Below the pieces are notes generated by a model that had not been told where the DNA came from, ran no database searches, and was given only the letters and a program-made list of their open reading frames with translations. Below, piece by piece: positions 9,321-17,334 of a DNA stretch of 64,000 bases; positions within the stretch are counted from its first letter, which is position 1; every line of letters starts with the position of its first letter. Origin of the DNA: Laspinema palackyanum D2c (GTDB lineage: Bacteria; Cyanobacteriota; Cyanobacteriia; Cyanobacteriales; Laspinemataceae); NCBI RefSeq assembly GCF_025370875.1, contig NZ_JAMXFD010000011.1, forward strand, positions 28,382 to 92,381, read 5' to 3'. The translations under genes were made by a program, and so were the position numbers.

Positions 9321-9342
9321 TGATATAACAAATGTTACATCA
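9321..9342. promoter_or_regulatory. 22-bp palindrome, possible operator of the XRE gene
   Basis: TGATATAACA-AA-TGTTACATCA is a near-perfect inverted repeat (one mismatch per arm pair) ending 11 bp before the ATG of the XRE-type regulator. Size and position suit an autoregulatory operator bound by an HTH dimer. This is inference from position only. Confidence 0.4.
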
Positions 9343-9353
9343 ACTGAAAAAAT

Positions 9354-9656
9354 ATGGGGTCTTCCTCCAGAATCACCCCAGGGGCTAACAAAACGTTGCC
9401 CCTGAAGCAACCCCAAGTTGGACATCTGATTCGGGAACTGCGACAGCTTGCGGGATTAACCCAAGAACAGTTTGCATTGAGGTTGGGGGTGGCTTATGCG
9501 ACAATCAATCGCTGGGAAAATGCTCGCGTCCAGCCATCTTCTTTAGCCTTGCAGCAGATTCGAGCAGTGATTGACGAACTCGGGGATTCCCCATCACCCA
9601 AGCTCCGAGAGGGGAGTCGGGACCTGCTGTTGAGCTATTTAGGAATAGAGGATTAG
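9354..9656 (+). CDS. Small XRE-type helix-turn-helix regulator
   Basis: A 100-residue protein. After about 20 N-terminal residues comes an HTH_3 domain: the first helix IRELRQLAGLT, then QEQFALRLGV and the recognition helix AYATINRWENARVQPS. The C-terminus (about 30 residues) is a helical tail. It lies 27 bp upstream of the large hybrid histidine kinase on the same strand, so the two are probably cotranscribed. A 22-bp palindrome precedes its start. It may be a DNA-binding partner or feedback regulator for the kinase operon; that is inference. Confidence 0.85.
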   Translation: MGSSSRITPGANKTLPLKQPQVGHLIRELRQLAGLTQEQFALRLGVAYATINRWENARVQPSSLALQQIRAVIDELGDSPSPKLREGSRDLLLSYLGIED

Positions 9657-9683
9657 AGCTTCGTACCCAAGGAAAGCAAAGTA

Positions 9684-12600
9684 ATGGAAGTGGAGGATAA
9701 TTATTTGACAGTCGGTGGCAAGATGGGTCTGCTGATGGGAAAAATAGACTGGACGGGAACCCCCCTCGGTGCGATGGAAAGTTGGCCGGGGAGTTTGCGG
9801 AATGCGGTCAATTTGAGCTTGACTTCTCCCGTGGCGATCGCCATTTTGTGGGGACCGGATTGGGTCCAATTTTATAATGATGCTTACCATCAGCTACTCC
9901 AAGAAACTCCGCAGTTGCAATTATTCGGTCAGCCTGTGCGGGACTGTTGGATGAGCCATTTTCCGGCAATGGCAAGAGCAGTCGCCTCGGTATTTGCCAC
10001 GGGACAAGCTCAAGAGTTAGAAAATCAATGCTTTGAGTGCGATCGCTGCAATTGTGCTGAGGAAGTAACAATTACCCTCTCTTCTAGTCCGATTTTCGAT
10101 GAACAAGGGGAAGTTGCTGGGATTTTTAATATCATCACCCCCACCCTTGAGACGCCGAAAACTCTGCACCCGGAGCCAGAACCGATAGAGTTGATGGTTT
10201 CATCCGGGCGGAGTCCAGAACCATCCCCAGAGGGTGAGCAATCGTTGAGAATTCTGCCGTTTGAGGAATCGGTGCAATCAGCAACCCACCGGATCTCGAA
10301 TGTTTTAGAAGGCATTCCCGATGGATTTATCGCCTTGGATGGGAATTGGCGGTTTACTTATGTCAATTCCGAAGCTCTCAGGCTGTTGCAGCGATCGTCC
10401 GATGAGTTATTAGGCAAAGCTTTTGGTGAGGAACTCAGTACCGAAGGGAGTCACTTGGAGTGGTTGAATGCTCCAGTGTTACAGCGATCGCAACTCCAGA
10501 GAATTCGGGTAACGGAGGAATATTTTTTATCCGAATCGAATCAGTGGTTAGAGCTCTCGGCGTTTCCCTTAAATGAGGGAATCGGGATTTATATTCGAGA
10601 TATCAGCGATCGCAAGCGGACCCAACAGCGCCAATCGGCTCAATATGCGATCGCCCAGGTGTTAGCTGAAGCCAGCACTTGGGTTGATGCCGTTCCCGCT
10701 ATTTTACAAGCCTTGTGCGAAAGTTTAGGGTGGCAAGTGGGGACGATTTGGATGCTCAATCCCCAGGATAATCGTCTGCACTCCTTCCAAACTTGGCATT
10801 CCCCCGGTTTAGAAGAACTCCAGGAGTTTTTGGACCTCACCGCACAAATTAGCTTTGCGCCCGGGGTCGGACTACCCGGACGAATTTGGGAGAACCGTCA
10901 ACCGGCGTGGATATCAGATTTAGAACTAGATGGGAACTTTCCCCGAGCAGCAGCAGCCATCAAAGCGGGACTGCGGACTGCCTGTGGATTTCCGATTCTG
11001 TTGGGAGATAAACTCTTAGCCGAAATCGAATGCTTTAGCGATCGCCTCCAACCCTTGGACCCGGATTTGCTGGACTTAATGGTAGCCATTGGCTCTCAAA
11101 TTGCCCAATTTATTGAACGCAAACGCACGGAAGATGCCTTGCGCGAGAGTCAAGAATTATTTTCTCACTTCATGAGCCATAGCCCCTTTGCTGCCTTTAT
11201 CAAGGATGCTACCGGACAGATAATTTATGTCAATGGGCCATTAGAGCGATGGTTGCAGCGTCCGAATGCAGAAATTCTCGGCAAAACTGATTTTGAATTA
11301 TTTCCCGTTGAGGTGGCGAGGAATTTGCAAATTAACGATCTCCAGGTGCTAGAGCAAGATATACCCATTCAATTTTTAGAAACAATTGAACGAGAAGACG
11401 AGGAAACCTGTTATTATATGTCCTACAAATTTCCCTTCTGGGATAGCACAGGACAACAGTTTCTCGCGGGGGTATGCCTCGATATTAGCGATCGCATTCG
11501 GGCAGAAGCCGCCCGGGAAGAAAATGAACGGCGGTTATCCCTCGCACTCAGTGCCGCCAATGCCGGAATCTGGGAATGGGACCTCACGACCGATCGCTGG
11601 TTCTGGTCCGATGAAAATTATCGCTTGTTAGGCTATGAACCGGGCGATTGTGAAACCACCTATCAAAACTGGTTGCAAGCGGTGCATCCGGACGATCGCC
11701 AAACCGTTGAGGCATCGGTACAAACCACCCTGAATAGTCCCAGTAACTTTAACTTAGAATATCGAGTCTTGCTACCCAACGGGTCCGTGCGCTGGTTGAG
11801 CAATATTGGAGAGACTCTATTAGATGAGAACGGTCAAATTAAGGGAATGAGCGGCATCCAAATCGATATTACCGATCGCAAGGGAACCGAGGAAGCCTTA
11901 AGAACCAGCGCTCAACGGTTGAGCCTTGCTTTAGAAGCGGCAAAAATGGGAGATTGCCGGTGGGAAATGTCCAGCGATCGCATGACCTTTTCCCCAAAAG
12001 CAGCAGAAATCCTGGGGATTGTCCCCGAAGCAGATCTCACCTGGGCCGAAATCCAGGAAATGTTACCCGAGGAAGATCGCAATCAGGTACAGCAGGCGAT
12101 GGAACGAGCCATTCGCGATCGCCAGGACTATGACATTGAATATCGCATCCGACGTCCCGACGGCAGGCAACGGTGGGTAGCGGTGAAAGGGCTGGCTGAA
12201 TATGATGCCAATGGACAAGTGCTGGGAATCTTAGGGGTGATGCAGGACATTAGCGATCGCAAGCAAGAAGAAGTAGAAAAGCAAGAACTGCTTGATCGCG
12301 TCAGCATGAAGCGAAAACTGCTCAATGCCATCTTAGAACAATTACCCGCTGGGGTGGTTGTCGCCGAAGCTCCCTCGGGAAAAATTCTCTTGTTTAACGA
12401 GCAAATTAAACAAATTTCCCGAATTCCAGACTTAATCCCTGTGGACGACCTGAATCACCCGAGCCTATATGAGGCATTTTATCCCGATGGACGGGCTTAT
12501 CAACGCCAGGACTGGCCGTTATACCGTTCCGTCTATAGCGGGGAAGTGGTGAGAAACGAAGAAATCCATTTTAGTCGGGGAGATGGTACAAGGGGGATTA

Positions 12601-14630
12601 TTCTGGTCAATTCCGCCCCAGTATATGATGAAAATGGCACTATCAGAGCTGGAGTGGTCACCTTTTCTGATATTACCGATCGCTATTTGGCCCAAGAAGC
12701 CATCCGCCAAACCGAAGGCGTATATCGGGCGATCGGGGAAAGCCTAGATTATGGGATCTGGATTTGCGATCGCCAGGGACATCACCTGTATGCAAGCGAT
12801 TCATTTTTGCGTCTAGTCGGCATGACCCTGGAAGAATGGAAGGGTTTAGGTTGGGTACAGGTGTTGGAACCGGAAGCAGCCCAACAGACCCTCGCTGACT
12901 GGACTGCGGGAGCAACAACAGGGGAGTTGTGGGACCGGGAACAACTCGTGCGTGGGGTCGATGGCAACTGGCATCCGATTCTGGTTCGAGGCGTACCTGT
13001 GCGAAATCAAGCCGGAGAAATTATCTGTTGGGCGGGGATTAATTTAGATATTAGCCGTCTCAAACAGGTTGAGGGGGAATTGCGCGAATCAGAGTATCGT
13101 TTCCGGCTGTTGGCGGATAAGGTGCCGATCCAGATTTGGATGCAGGATGAACAAGCCTGCTGTCACTTTGTGAATGAACGGTATCGTGAGTTTACGGGTT
13201 TGTGCCAATCGGATATCACTCAGGATTGGACCGAAAGTTTGCATCCGGATGATTGGGCGGATTATATTAGAGAGTATAGCTTGGCGATCGCCAATCGGAG
13301 TGAGCATCGCTCCGTTGTGAGGATGCGTCGCCATGATGGGGTTTATCGGTGGATGGAAGTGCTAGGGTTGCCCCGGTTTGAAGGCACTCGCTTTGTCGGC
13401 TATGTCGGGTGTAATACCGATATCACTGAGCGTAAACAGGCTGAAGAAGAACGGGAACAACTCCTCGCCCGGGAACGGTCGGCCCGAGAGGAATCGGAAG
13501 CAGCTAACCGGATAAAAGATGAATTTTTGGCCGTCCTTTCTCACGAGTTGCGATCGCCCCTTAATCCAATTTTGGGCTGGTCAAGACTCTTAAGAACTCG
13601 CCAATTTGACAACGCATCTCGCGATCGCGCCTTGGAAACCATTGAGCGCAATGCTCGCTTACTCTCTAAACTGATTGAGGATTTATTAGATGTATCCCGC
13701 ATCCTCCAGGGTAAAATTGCCCTCCATGTCGGTCCCGTCGAGTTAGTCTCCACCCTAGAGTCAGCGTTGGAAACCGTTCAGTTAGCTGCCAGTTCCAAAG
13801 AGATTCAGATTGCTACCCATTTTGAATCGGATATTGGGCTGGTATCTGGCGATCGCGATCGGATTCAGCAGATTATCTGGAACTTATTATCCAATGCCGT
13901 TAAATTTACACCCACCGGAGGACGGGTGGATGTTTACCTGGAACGGAAAGGCCCTTGTGCTGAAATTAGGGTAACCGATACCGGAAAAGGGATTGAGTGC
14001 GAGTTTTTGCCTTATGTCTTTGACTTATTCCGCCAGCAGGATGGGAAAACCACGCGACAATTTGGGGGTCTGGGATTGGGATTGGCGATCGTGCGCTATC
14101 TCACTGAATTGCATGGAGGAACCGTTGCCGTAACCAGTCCCGGCGAAGGACAAGGGGCGACATTTACGATCTGTTTGCCCCTCACTCAGGACCGGGGAAC
14201 CCCTGGGGATAGTCTTGAATGTGATTCGGTGTTGGAACCCGACGCCTCACCTCTGAGGGGAGTTCAAATTCTGTTGGTAGACGATGAGGCGGATATGAGA
14301 GAACTAGCCACAACAATTCTAGCTGAAGCTGGTGCACAGGTCAAGGTTGCAGCCTCGGCAGTCGAAGCCATTAACTGTCTCGATCGCCATAGCTTTGATG
14401 TTCTCGTCAGCGACCTGGGAATGCCCGATATTGATGGATATATGCTGATTCAGCAGGTGAGAAACCGGCCTTCAGAACAGGGGGGCGCGATTCCGGCGAT
14501 CGCCTTGACTGCTTACGCAGGAGAGTCCAATCAGCAAAAAGCACTCCAAGCGGGATTTCAACTGCACCTATCCAAGCCGGTAGAACCTGAAGTCTTAGTC
14601 AAGGCGATCGAGCAGTTAATCCCCGGGTGA
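9684..14630 (+). CDS. Multi-PAS/GAF hybrid sensor histidine kinase with C-terminal receiver
   Basis: A 1648-residue soluble sensor without membrane segments. In order: a PAS-like N-terminus (about 25-145), PAS (205-310), GAF (320-480), PAS (490-610), PAS_3 type (620-745), PAS (755-870), PAS (885-1005), PAS (1015-1130), PAS (1140-1255), then a HisKA domain with the phosphoacceptor His1287 in LSHELRSPL. The HATPase domain shows the N-box NLLSNAVKFT (about 1400), the G1 box DTGKGIE and the G2 box GGLGLGLAIV. The C-terminal receiver has acidic LLVDDEA (about 1530), phosphoacceptor Asp1577 in VSDLGMPDIDGY, and SKP. An AAGGAAAG ribosome-binding site precedes the ATG. The GAF has no obvious bilin-binding Cys. 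Input signal unknown; likely light, redox or a ligand read by several PAS units. Confidence 0.95.
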   Translation: MEVEDNYLTVGGKMGLLMGKIDWTGTPLGAMESWPGSLRNAVNLSLTSPVAIAILWGPDWVQFYNDAYHQLLQETPQLQLFGQPVRDCWMSHFPAMARAVASVFATGQAQELENQCFECDRCNCAEEVTITLSSSPIFDEQGEVAGIFNIITPTLETPKTLHPEPEPIELMVSSGRSPEPSPEGEQSLRILPFEESVQSATHRISNVLEGIPDGFIALDGNWRFTYVNSEALRLLQRSSDELLGKAFGEELSTEGSHLEWLNAPVLQRSQLQRIRVTEEYFLSESNQWLELSAFPLNEGIGIYIRDISDRKRTQQRQSAQYAIAQVLAEASTWVDAVPAILQALCESLGWQVGTIWMLNPQDNRLHSFQTWHSPGLEELQEFLDLTAQISFAPGVGLPGRIWENRQPAWISDLELDGNFPRAAAAIKAGLRTACGFPILLGDKLLAEIECFSDRLQPLDPDLLDLMVAIGSQIAQFIERKRTEDALRESQELFSHFMSHSPFAAFIKDATGQIIYVNGPLERWLQRPNAEILGKTDFELFPVEVARNLQINDLQVLEQDIPIQFLETIEREDEETCYYMSYKFPFWDSTGQQFLAGVCLDISDRIRAEAAREENERRLSLALSAANAGIWEWDLTTDRWFWSDENYRLLGYEPGDCETTYQNWLQAVHPDDRQTVEASVQTTLNSPSNFNLEYRVLLPNGSVRWLSNIGETLLDENGQIKGMSGIQIDITDRKGTEEALRTSAQRLSLALEAAKMGDCRWEMSSDRMTFSPKAAEILGIVPEADLTWAEIQEMLPEEDRNQVQQAMERAIRDRQDYDIEYRIRRPDGRQRWVAVKGLAEYDANGQVLGILGVMQDISDRKQEEVEKQELLDRVSMKRKLLNAILEQLPAGVVVAEAPSGKILLFNEQIKQISRIPDLIPVDDLNHPSLYEAFYPDGRAYQRQDWPLYRSVYSGEVVRNEEIHFSRGDGTRGIILVNSAPVYDENGTIRAGVVTFSDITDRYLAQEAIRQTEGVYRAIGESLDYGIWICDRQGHHLYASDSFLRLVGMTLEEWKGLGWVQVLEPEAAQQTLADWTAGATTGELWDREQLVRGVDGNWHPILVRGVPVRNQAGEIICWAGINLDISRLKQVEGELRESEYRFRLLADKVPIQIWMQDEQACCHFVNERYREFTGLCQSDITQDWTESLHPDDWADYIREYSLAIANRSEHRSVVRMRRHDGVYRWMEVLGLPRFEGTRFVGYVGCNTDITERKQAEEEREQLLARERSAREESEAANRIKDEFLAVLSHELRSPLNPILGWSRLLRTRQFDNASRDRALETIERNARLLSKLIEDLLDVSRILQGKIALHVGPVELVSTLESALETVQLAASSKEIQIATHFESDIGLVSGDRDRIQQIIWNLLSNAVKFTPTGGRVDVYLERKGPCAEIRVTDTGKGIECEFLPYVFDLFRQQDGKTTRQFGGLGLGLAIVRYLTELHGGTVAVTSPGEGQGATFTICLPLTQDRGTPGDSLECDSVLEPDASPLRGVQILLVDDEADMRELATTILAEAGAQVKVAASAVEAINCLDRHSFDVLVSDLGMPDIDGYMLIQQVRNRPSEQGGAIPAIALTAYAGESNQQKALQAGFQLHLSKPVEPEVLVKAIEQLIPG

Positions 14631-15440
14631 TTTTGCTTCATTGGTCATTGGTCCTGGGTGCTTGGATGGGGGATTCTCTCTCCTTTTAAACCAGGGCCTA
14701 AACATCGGTAGGGGAGGGCTTTCGGAATCCCAACCCTGAAAAAGATGCGGAGGGCCCTGTTATTCACCCACCGAATCCTAGTCTGTCCAAAGGTGGATGC
14801 TCCGAGCAGTTGCTCACCCGAATATGATGAATTCTTAATATTTCGGCTTTATCCAAACTTGGGTTTTGAGAGGCGCTACAAATCCCTGAAAACCTTGTAT
14901 ATTAAGTCTTGCACCTGAAACCATCTCAGGGGAGCAGTTTCCCCTTGCCAGGGCTTAAGTCGCCTCAATTCTCTCAATGTTATCGCAAATCCAACCTTCA
15001 GACCCCTAGGAGGATGGAACTTTAGACAGAGTAGCTGCGTCTTGGGCGCGTTTAGATTGACCCAGAGAGTGAAATGGCAACCCAAATGAGCAAATTGTTA
15101 TAAAAATTTAACCTTTTTTGAAGAAAAATGGAATATACTTCTATAGAAACTTTAGTATGATTAGCTATTCACTTGGTCCTTCAGGCTAAAGTGCAATCCA
15201 GTCAATGTGCCGAAGGGATTTTCCCGGGAGAACGCCTGGGAACGAGCAACTGCCTCGGACAGGCAGCGATCGTTGCGATCGGTCCCGGCTTTGCAATCCT
15301 GCTCACCCCGTTAGAGGGGTGGGGTCCCGATCAATGGGGCGATCGCACAGAGGTCCATCGCAACCGACCCTACCGAGACCGGCACCGAGACCCACCGAGG
15401 AAACCCTCTTAATAACATAAAAAAATTTAGGATATAGACC
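14631..15440. other. 810-bp spacer without a supported gene
   Basis: Short frames at 14876-15085 (minus) and 15173-15420 (plus) lack protein-like composition and start signals. The stretch 15090-15170 is AT-rich and could carry the promoter of the gene at 15441, but no -10/-35 pair is convincing. I see no tRNA or riboswitch. Confidence 0.45.
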
Positions 15441-15944
15441 ATGATAGACCTGTATTCCTCCGATGAAAGCGCTCATCCTCACTCCCTATCCCTGAAACGA
15501 TTAGACCGCGCGATTTCTCTGTCCCAAGGTCAATTTTGCCTAATTTTGGCTTGCTGTAACTCCGTTGCTCTGCGATCGCAACTCGTCAAGCAATTACCGA
15601 TTAATTGGTCCGGAGAGATTTACCAACTATCTTTGCAGCCCTCGGTCAAAACCCTTTATACGACCGTGCAACAAACGCTACACAATAAACAGCCCAATGC
15701 TTTAATGATTTTGGGATTAGAATCCGTTATTTCTATTGAACAATTACTGACAGCTACCAACTTTGTCCGGGATGATTTTCGCAAAGACTTCGCCTTTCCC
15801 GTCATCTTGTGGGTGAATGATGAAATCATGCACAAATTAGTTCGGTTAGCCCCCGATTTCAAAAATTGGGCCGCCTCTACCATTCGGTTTCCCATGATAA
15901 ATGAGTCCGTGGCGACACCGGATTTAGCCTATCAATTAATCTAA
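15441..15944 (+). CDS. Stand-alone ATPase-like N-terminal domain (probably truncated)
   Basis: A 167-residue protein. It resembles, from memory, the N-terminal P-loop-like domain found at the start of large cyanobacterial STAND/TPR proteins, with the phrases 'SLKRLDRAISLSQGQFCLIL', PNALMILGLESV at the Walker B position, and FPVILWVNDEIMHKLVRLAP followed by FKNWAASTIRF. No GxxxxGK[ST] P-loop is visible; the equivalent site reads LACCNSVALRSQL. The usual TPR tail is absent: the frame stops right after the domain and no downstream frame continues it. It is therefore either a truncated relic or a free regulatory subunit. A weak AGGA site precedes the ATG. Confidence 0.6.
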   Translation: MIDLYSSDESAHPHSLSLKRLDRAISLSQGQFCLILACCNSVALRSQLVKQLPINWSGEIYQLSLQPSVKTLYTTVQQTLHNKQPNALMILGLESVISIEQLLTATNFVRDDFRKDFAFPVILWVNDEIMHKLVRLAPDFKNWAASTIRFPMINESVATPDLAYQLI

Positions 15945-16032
15945 CAAATCTCCCGAGGGTTCCTCTGTCCCCGAACAGTGAAACTTCCCCAACCAAATTC
16001 CCTAAAGGTGACAAAACGCGGTAACGTAAGCG

Positions 16033-16737
16033 ATGTTAATCCAGTCCGTCGTTACTGTCATGTTAGAGATTCAAACGTTAATTGATGAAATTCAGAAAGA
16101 AGCAAAACGGGCTGAATTTCCCCTAGATGAACCCGTTTATCAAAAAGCCAATGCCGAACCGACTCAACCGATTCTCTATGCGGGGAACTTGCAAAGTCAG
16201 TTATGCGTTTTTGGCCGAGATTTGGGTAAAGATGAAGTCGCAACTCGGCAACCGTTATATGGTGCAGCGGGTTCCCTGGTTCGCAAAGGACTGTATCGGA
16301 CTCTTTTTAACAGCGAGGCAGGGGATAAAACGGAACTAGAAAAGGTGCTGGACCAAGTTTTATTGACCAATACCGTCCCCTACAAACCCCCGGGAAATAA
16401 AGCCTATAGTACAGCGGTTAAACAGCGCTTTCGGCCCTATATTGAGCGCCTCCTCGTCTGCCACTGGCAAGGCGATCGCATCATCACCCTCGGAAACGAT
16501 GCCTTTGACTGGTTTACTCCCTACGCCCCAAAAGGGACCTTGAAAGAATTTTTTCAGCGTGGCGATCGCTACAGTTCTAGCCAACCCATTACCCTTTGCG
16601 CTAAAGACTCTCAAGGTAATCTCCATCAGCGTCCCATCACCTTACTGCCACTCCCTCATCCCTCCCCCCTCAACCAGAGATACTACGCCCAATTTCCCCA
16701 ACTCCTACAGCAACGCCTGAGTGACATTTTTCAGTGA
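16033..16737 (+). CDS. Uracil-DNA glycosylase superfamily protein
   Basis: A 234-residue protein. The UDG-fold motifs are visible: motif A region VFGRDLGKDE with RQPLYGAAGSLVRKGLY, the TNTVPYKPPGNKA loop, ITLGNDAF, and the C-terminal motif LLPLPHPSPLNQRYYAQFP, where the His-Pro-Ser-Pro resembles the leucine-loop motif of UDG families. It likely removes uracil or a related damaged base, or is a non-canonical relative. Motif A has Arg-Asp-Leu-Gly where family 4/5 enzymes carry GEAPG-type sequence, so activity is unproven. A second ATG at 16060 (MLEIQTLIDEI) is an equally good start. Confidence 0.75.
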   Translation: MLIQSVVTVMLEIQTLIDEIQKEAKRAEFPLDEPVYQKANAEPTQPILYAGNLQSQLCVFGRDLGKDEVATRQPLYGAAGSLVRKGLYRTLFNSEAGDKTELEKVLDQVLLTNTVPYKPPGNKAYSTAVKQRFRPYIERLLVCHWQGDRIITLGNDAFDWFTPYAPKGTLKEFFQRGDRYSSSQPITLCAKDSQGNLHQRPITLLPLPHPSPLNQRYYAQFPQLLQQRLSDIFQ

Positions 16738-16949
16738 ATTTATGGAGGAGTTATCGGTGATTTGTCCTGTTTTTGGACGAATCACCGATGATTTGGCTGT
16801 TATGAAGTTTTACGAAGTCCCTCATAAATTTTTCCTAATTAAAGTTGGGTGGTTTCACGGAAGCATTTCGGGGCAACTTTATCATATCTTTATAAATGAG
16901 ATTCAAGAATTCATGAAAAATTTAAACAGCAATTAGCGGAGATATAGTA

Positions 16950-17156
16950 ATGGCAACCTTAAGCTACGGTTTCAACCCCTCCTTCCTCCCCTTGAGCGAT
17001 CGCGATCAAAAAGCCCTCAACTCCATGTTTGAAGGCATTGAAGGCGACCCCCTAGCCGAGCTGGAAACCGTCTTAAACGAATCCTTTGGTGCTAGACCCC
17101 AACAGAGCAATAGAGTCCGCCAATCCTCTCTAGTCCATACCTCCGCATTTAGGTGA
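16950..17156 (+). CDS. Small hypothetical protein
   Basis: A 68-residue frame with an ATG, preceded by GCGGAGA about 8 bp upstream. The product (MATLSYGFNPSFLPLSDRD...) is acidic in the middle (MFEGIEGDPLAELETVL) and basic/polar at the end (RVRQSSLVHTSAFR). It has no membrane segment or cysteines. I do not recognise a family. It follows the glycosylase gene by about 210 bp of AT-rich DNA, in which a further short frame (16721-16936) is not convincing. Confidence 0.5.
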   Translation: MATLSYGFNPSFLPLSDRDQKALNSMFEGIEGDPLAELETVLNESFGARPQQSNRVRQSSLVHTSAFR

Positions 17157-17166
17157 ACTACAAGAA

Positions 17167-17283
17167 CCCCACCCTAACCCTCCCCAAGACACAGGGGAGG
17201 GGACCGGAAATGTAAAAAACCTGCTGTTGTAAGTCCTCCCCATCTCCCCATCTTCCCCAACTCCCCCATCCCCAATCTCCCCT
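17167..17283. repeat. C-rich repeats upstream of mutS2
   Basis: CACCCTAACCCTCCCC with a partial palindromic partner (GGGGAGGGG) at 17167-17202. Then comes a pyrimidine tract of CCCCATCTCCCC-type units at 17234-17283. These are short tandem repeats shared with 19920-20011 and 59612-59679. Confidence 0.6.
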
Positions 17284-17334
17284 AAGCTACGATTAGGATA
17301 TAAATCCCCGAAGTTCCTATTTAGCTTTGAAGCA

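Noticed and set aside
15173-15420. Two overlapping plus-strand frames before the ATPase-like gene
   Set aside because: High Arg/Pro content from HIP1-rich non-coding DNA; TTG/ATG starts lack ribosome-binding sites.
16721-16936. 71-codon plus-strand frame overlapping the glycosylase gene end
   Set aside because: AT-rich, overlaps a good gene, no clear ribosome site; could be real but not supported.
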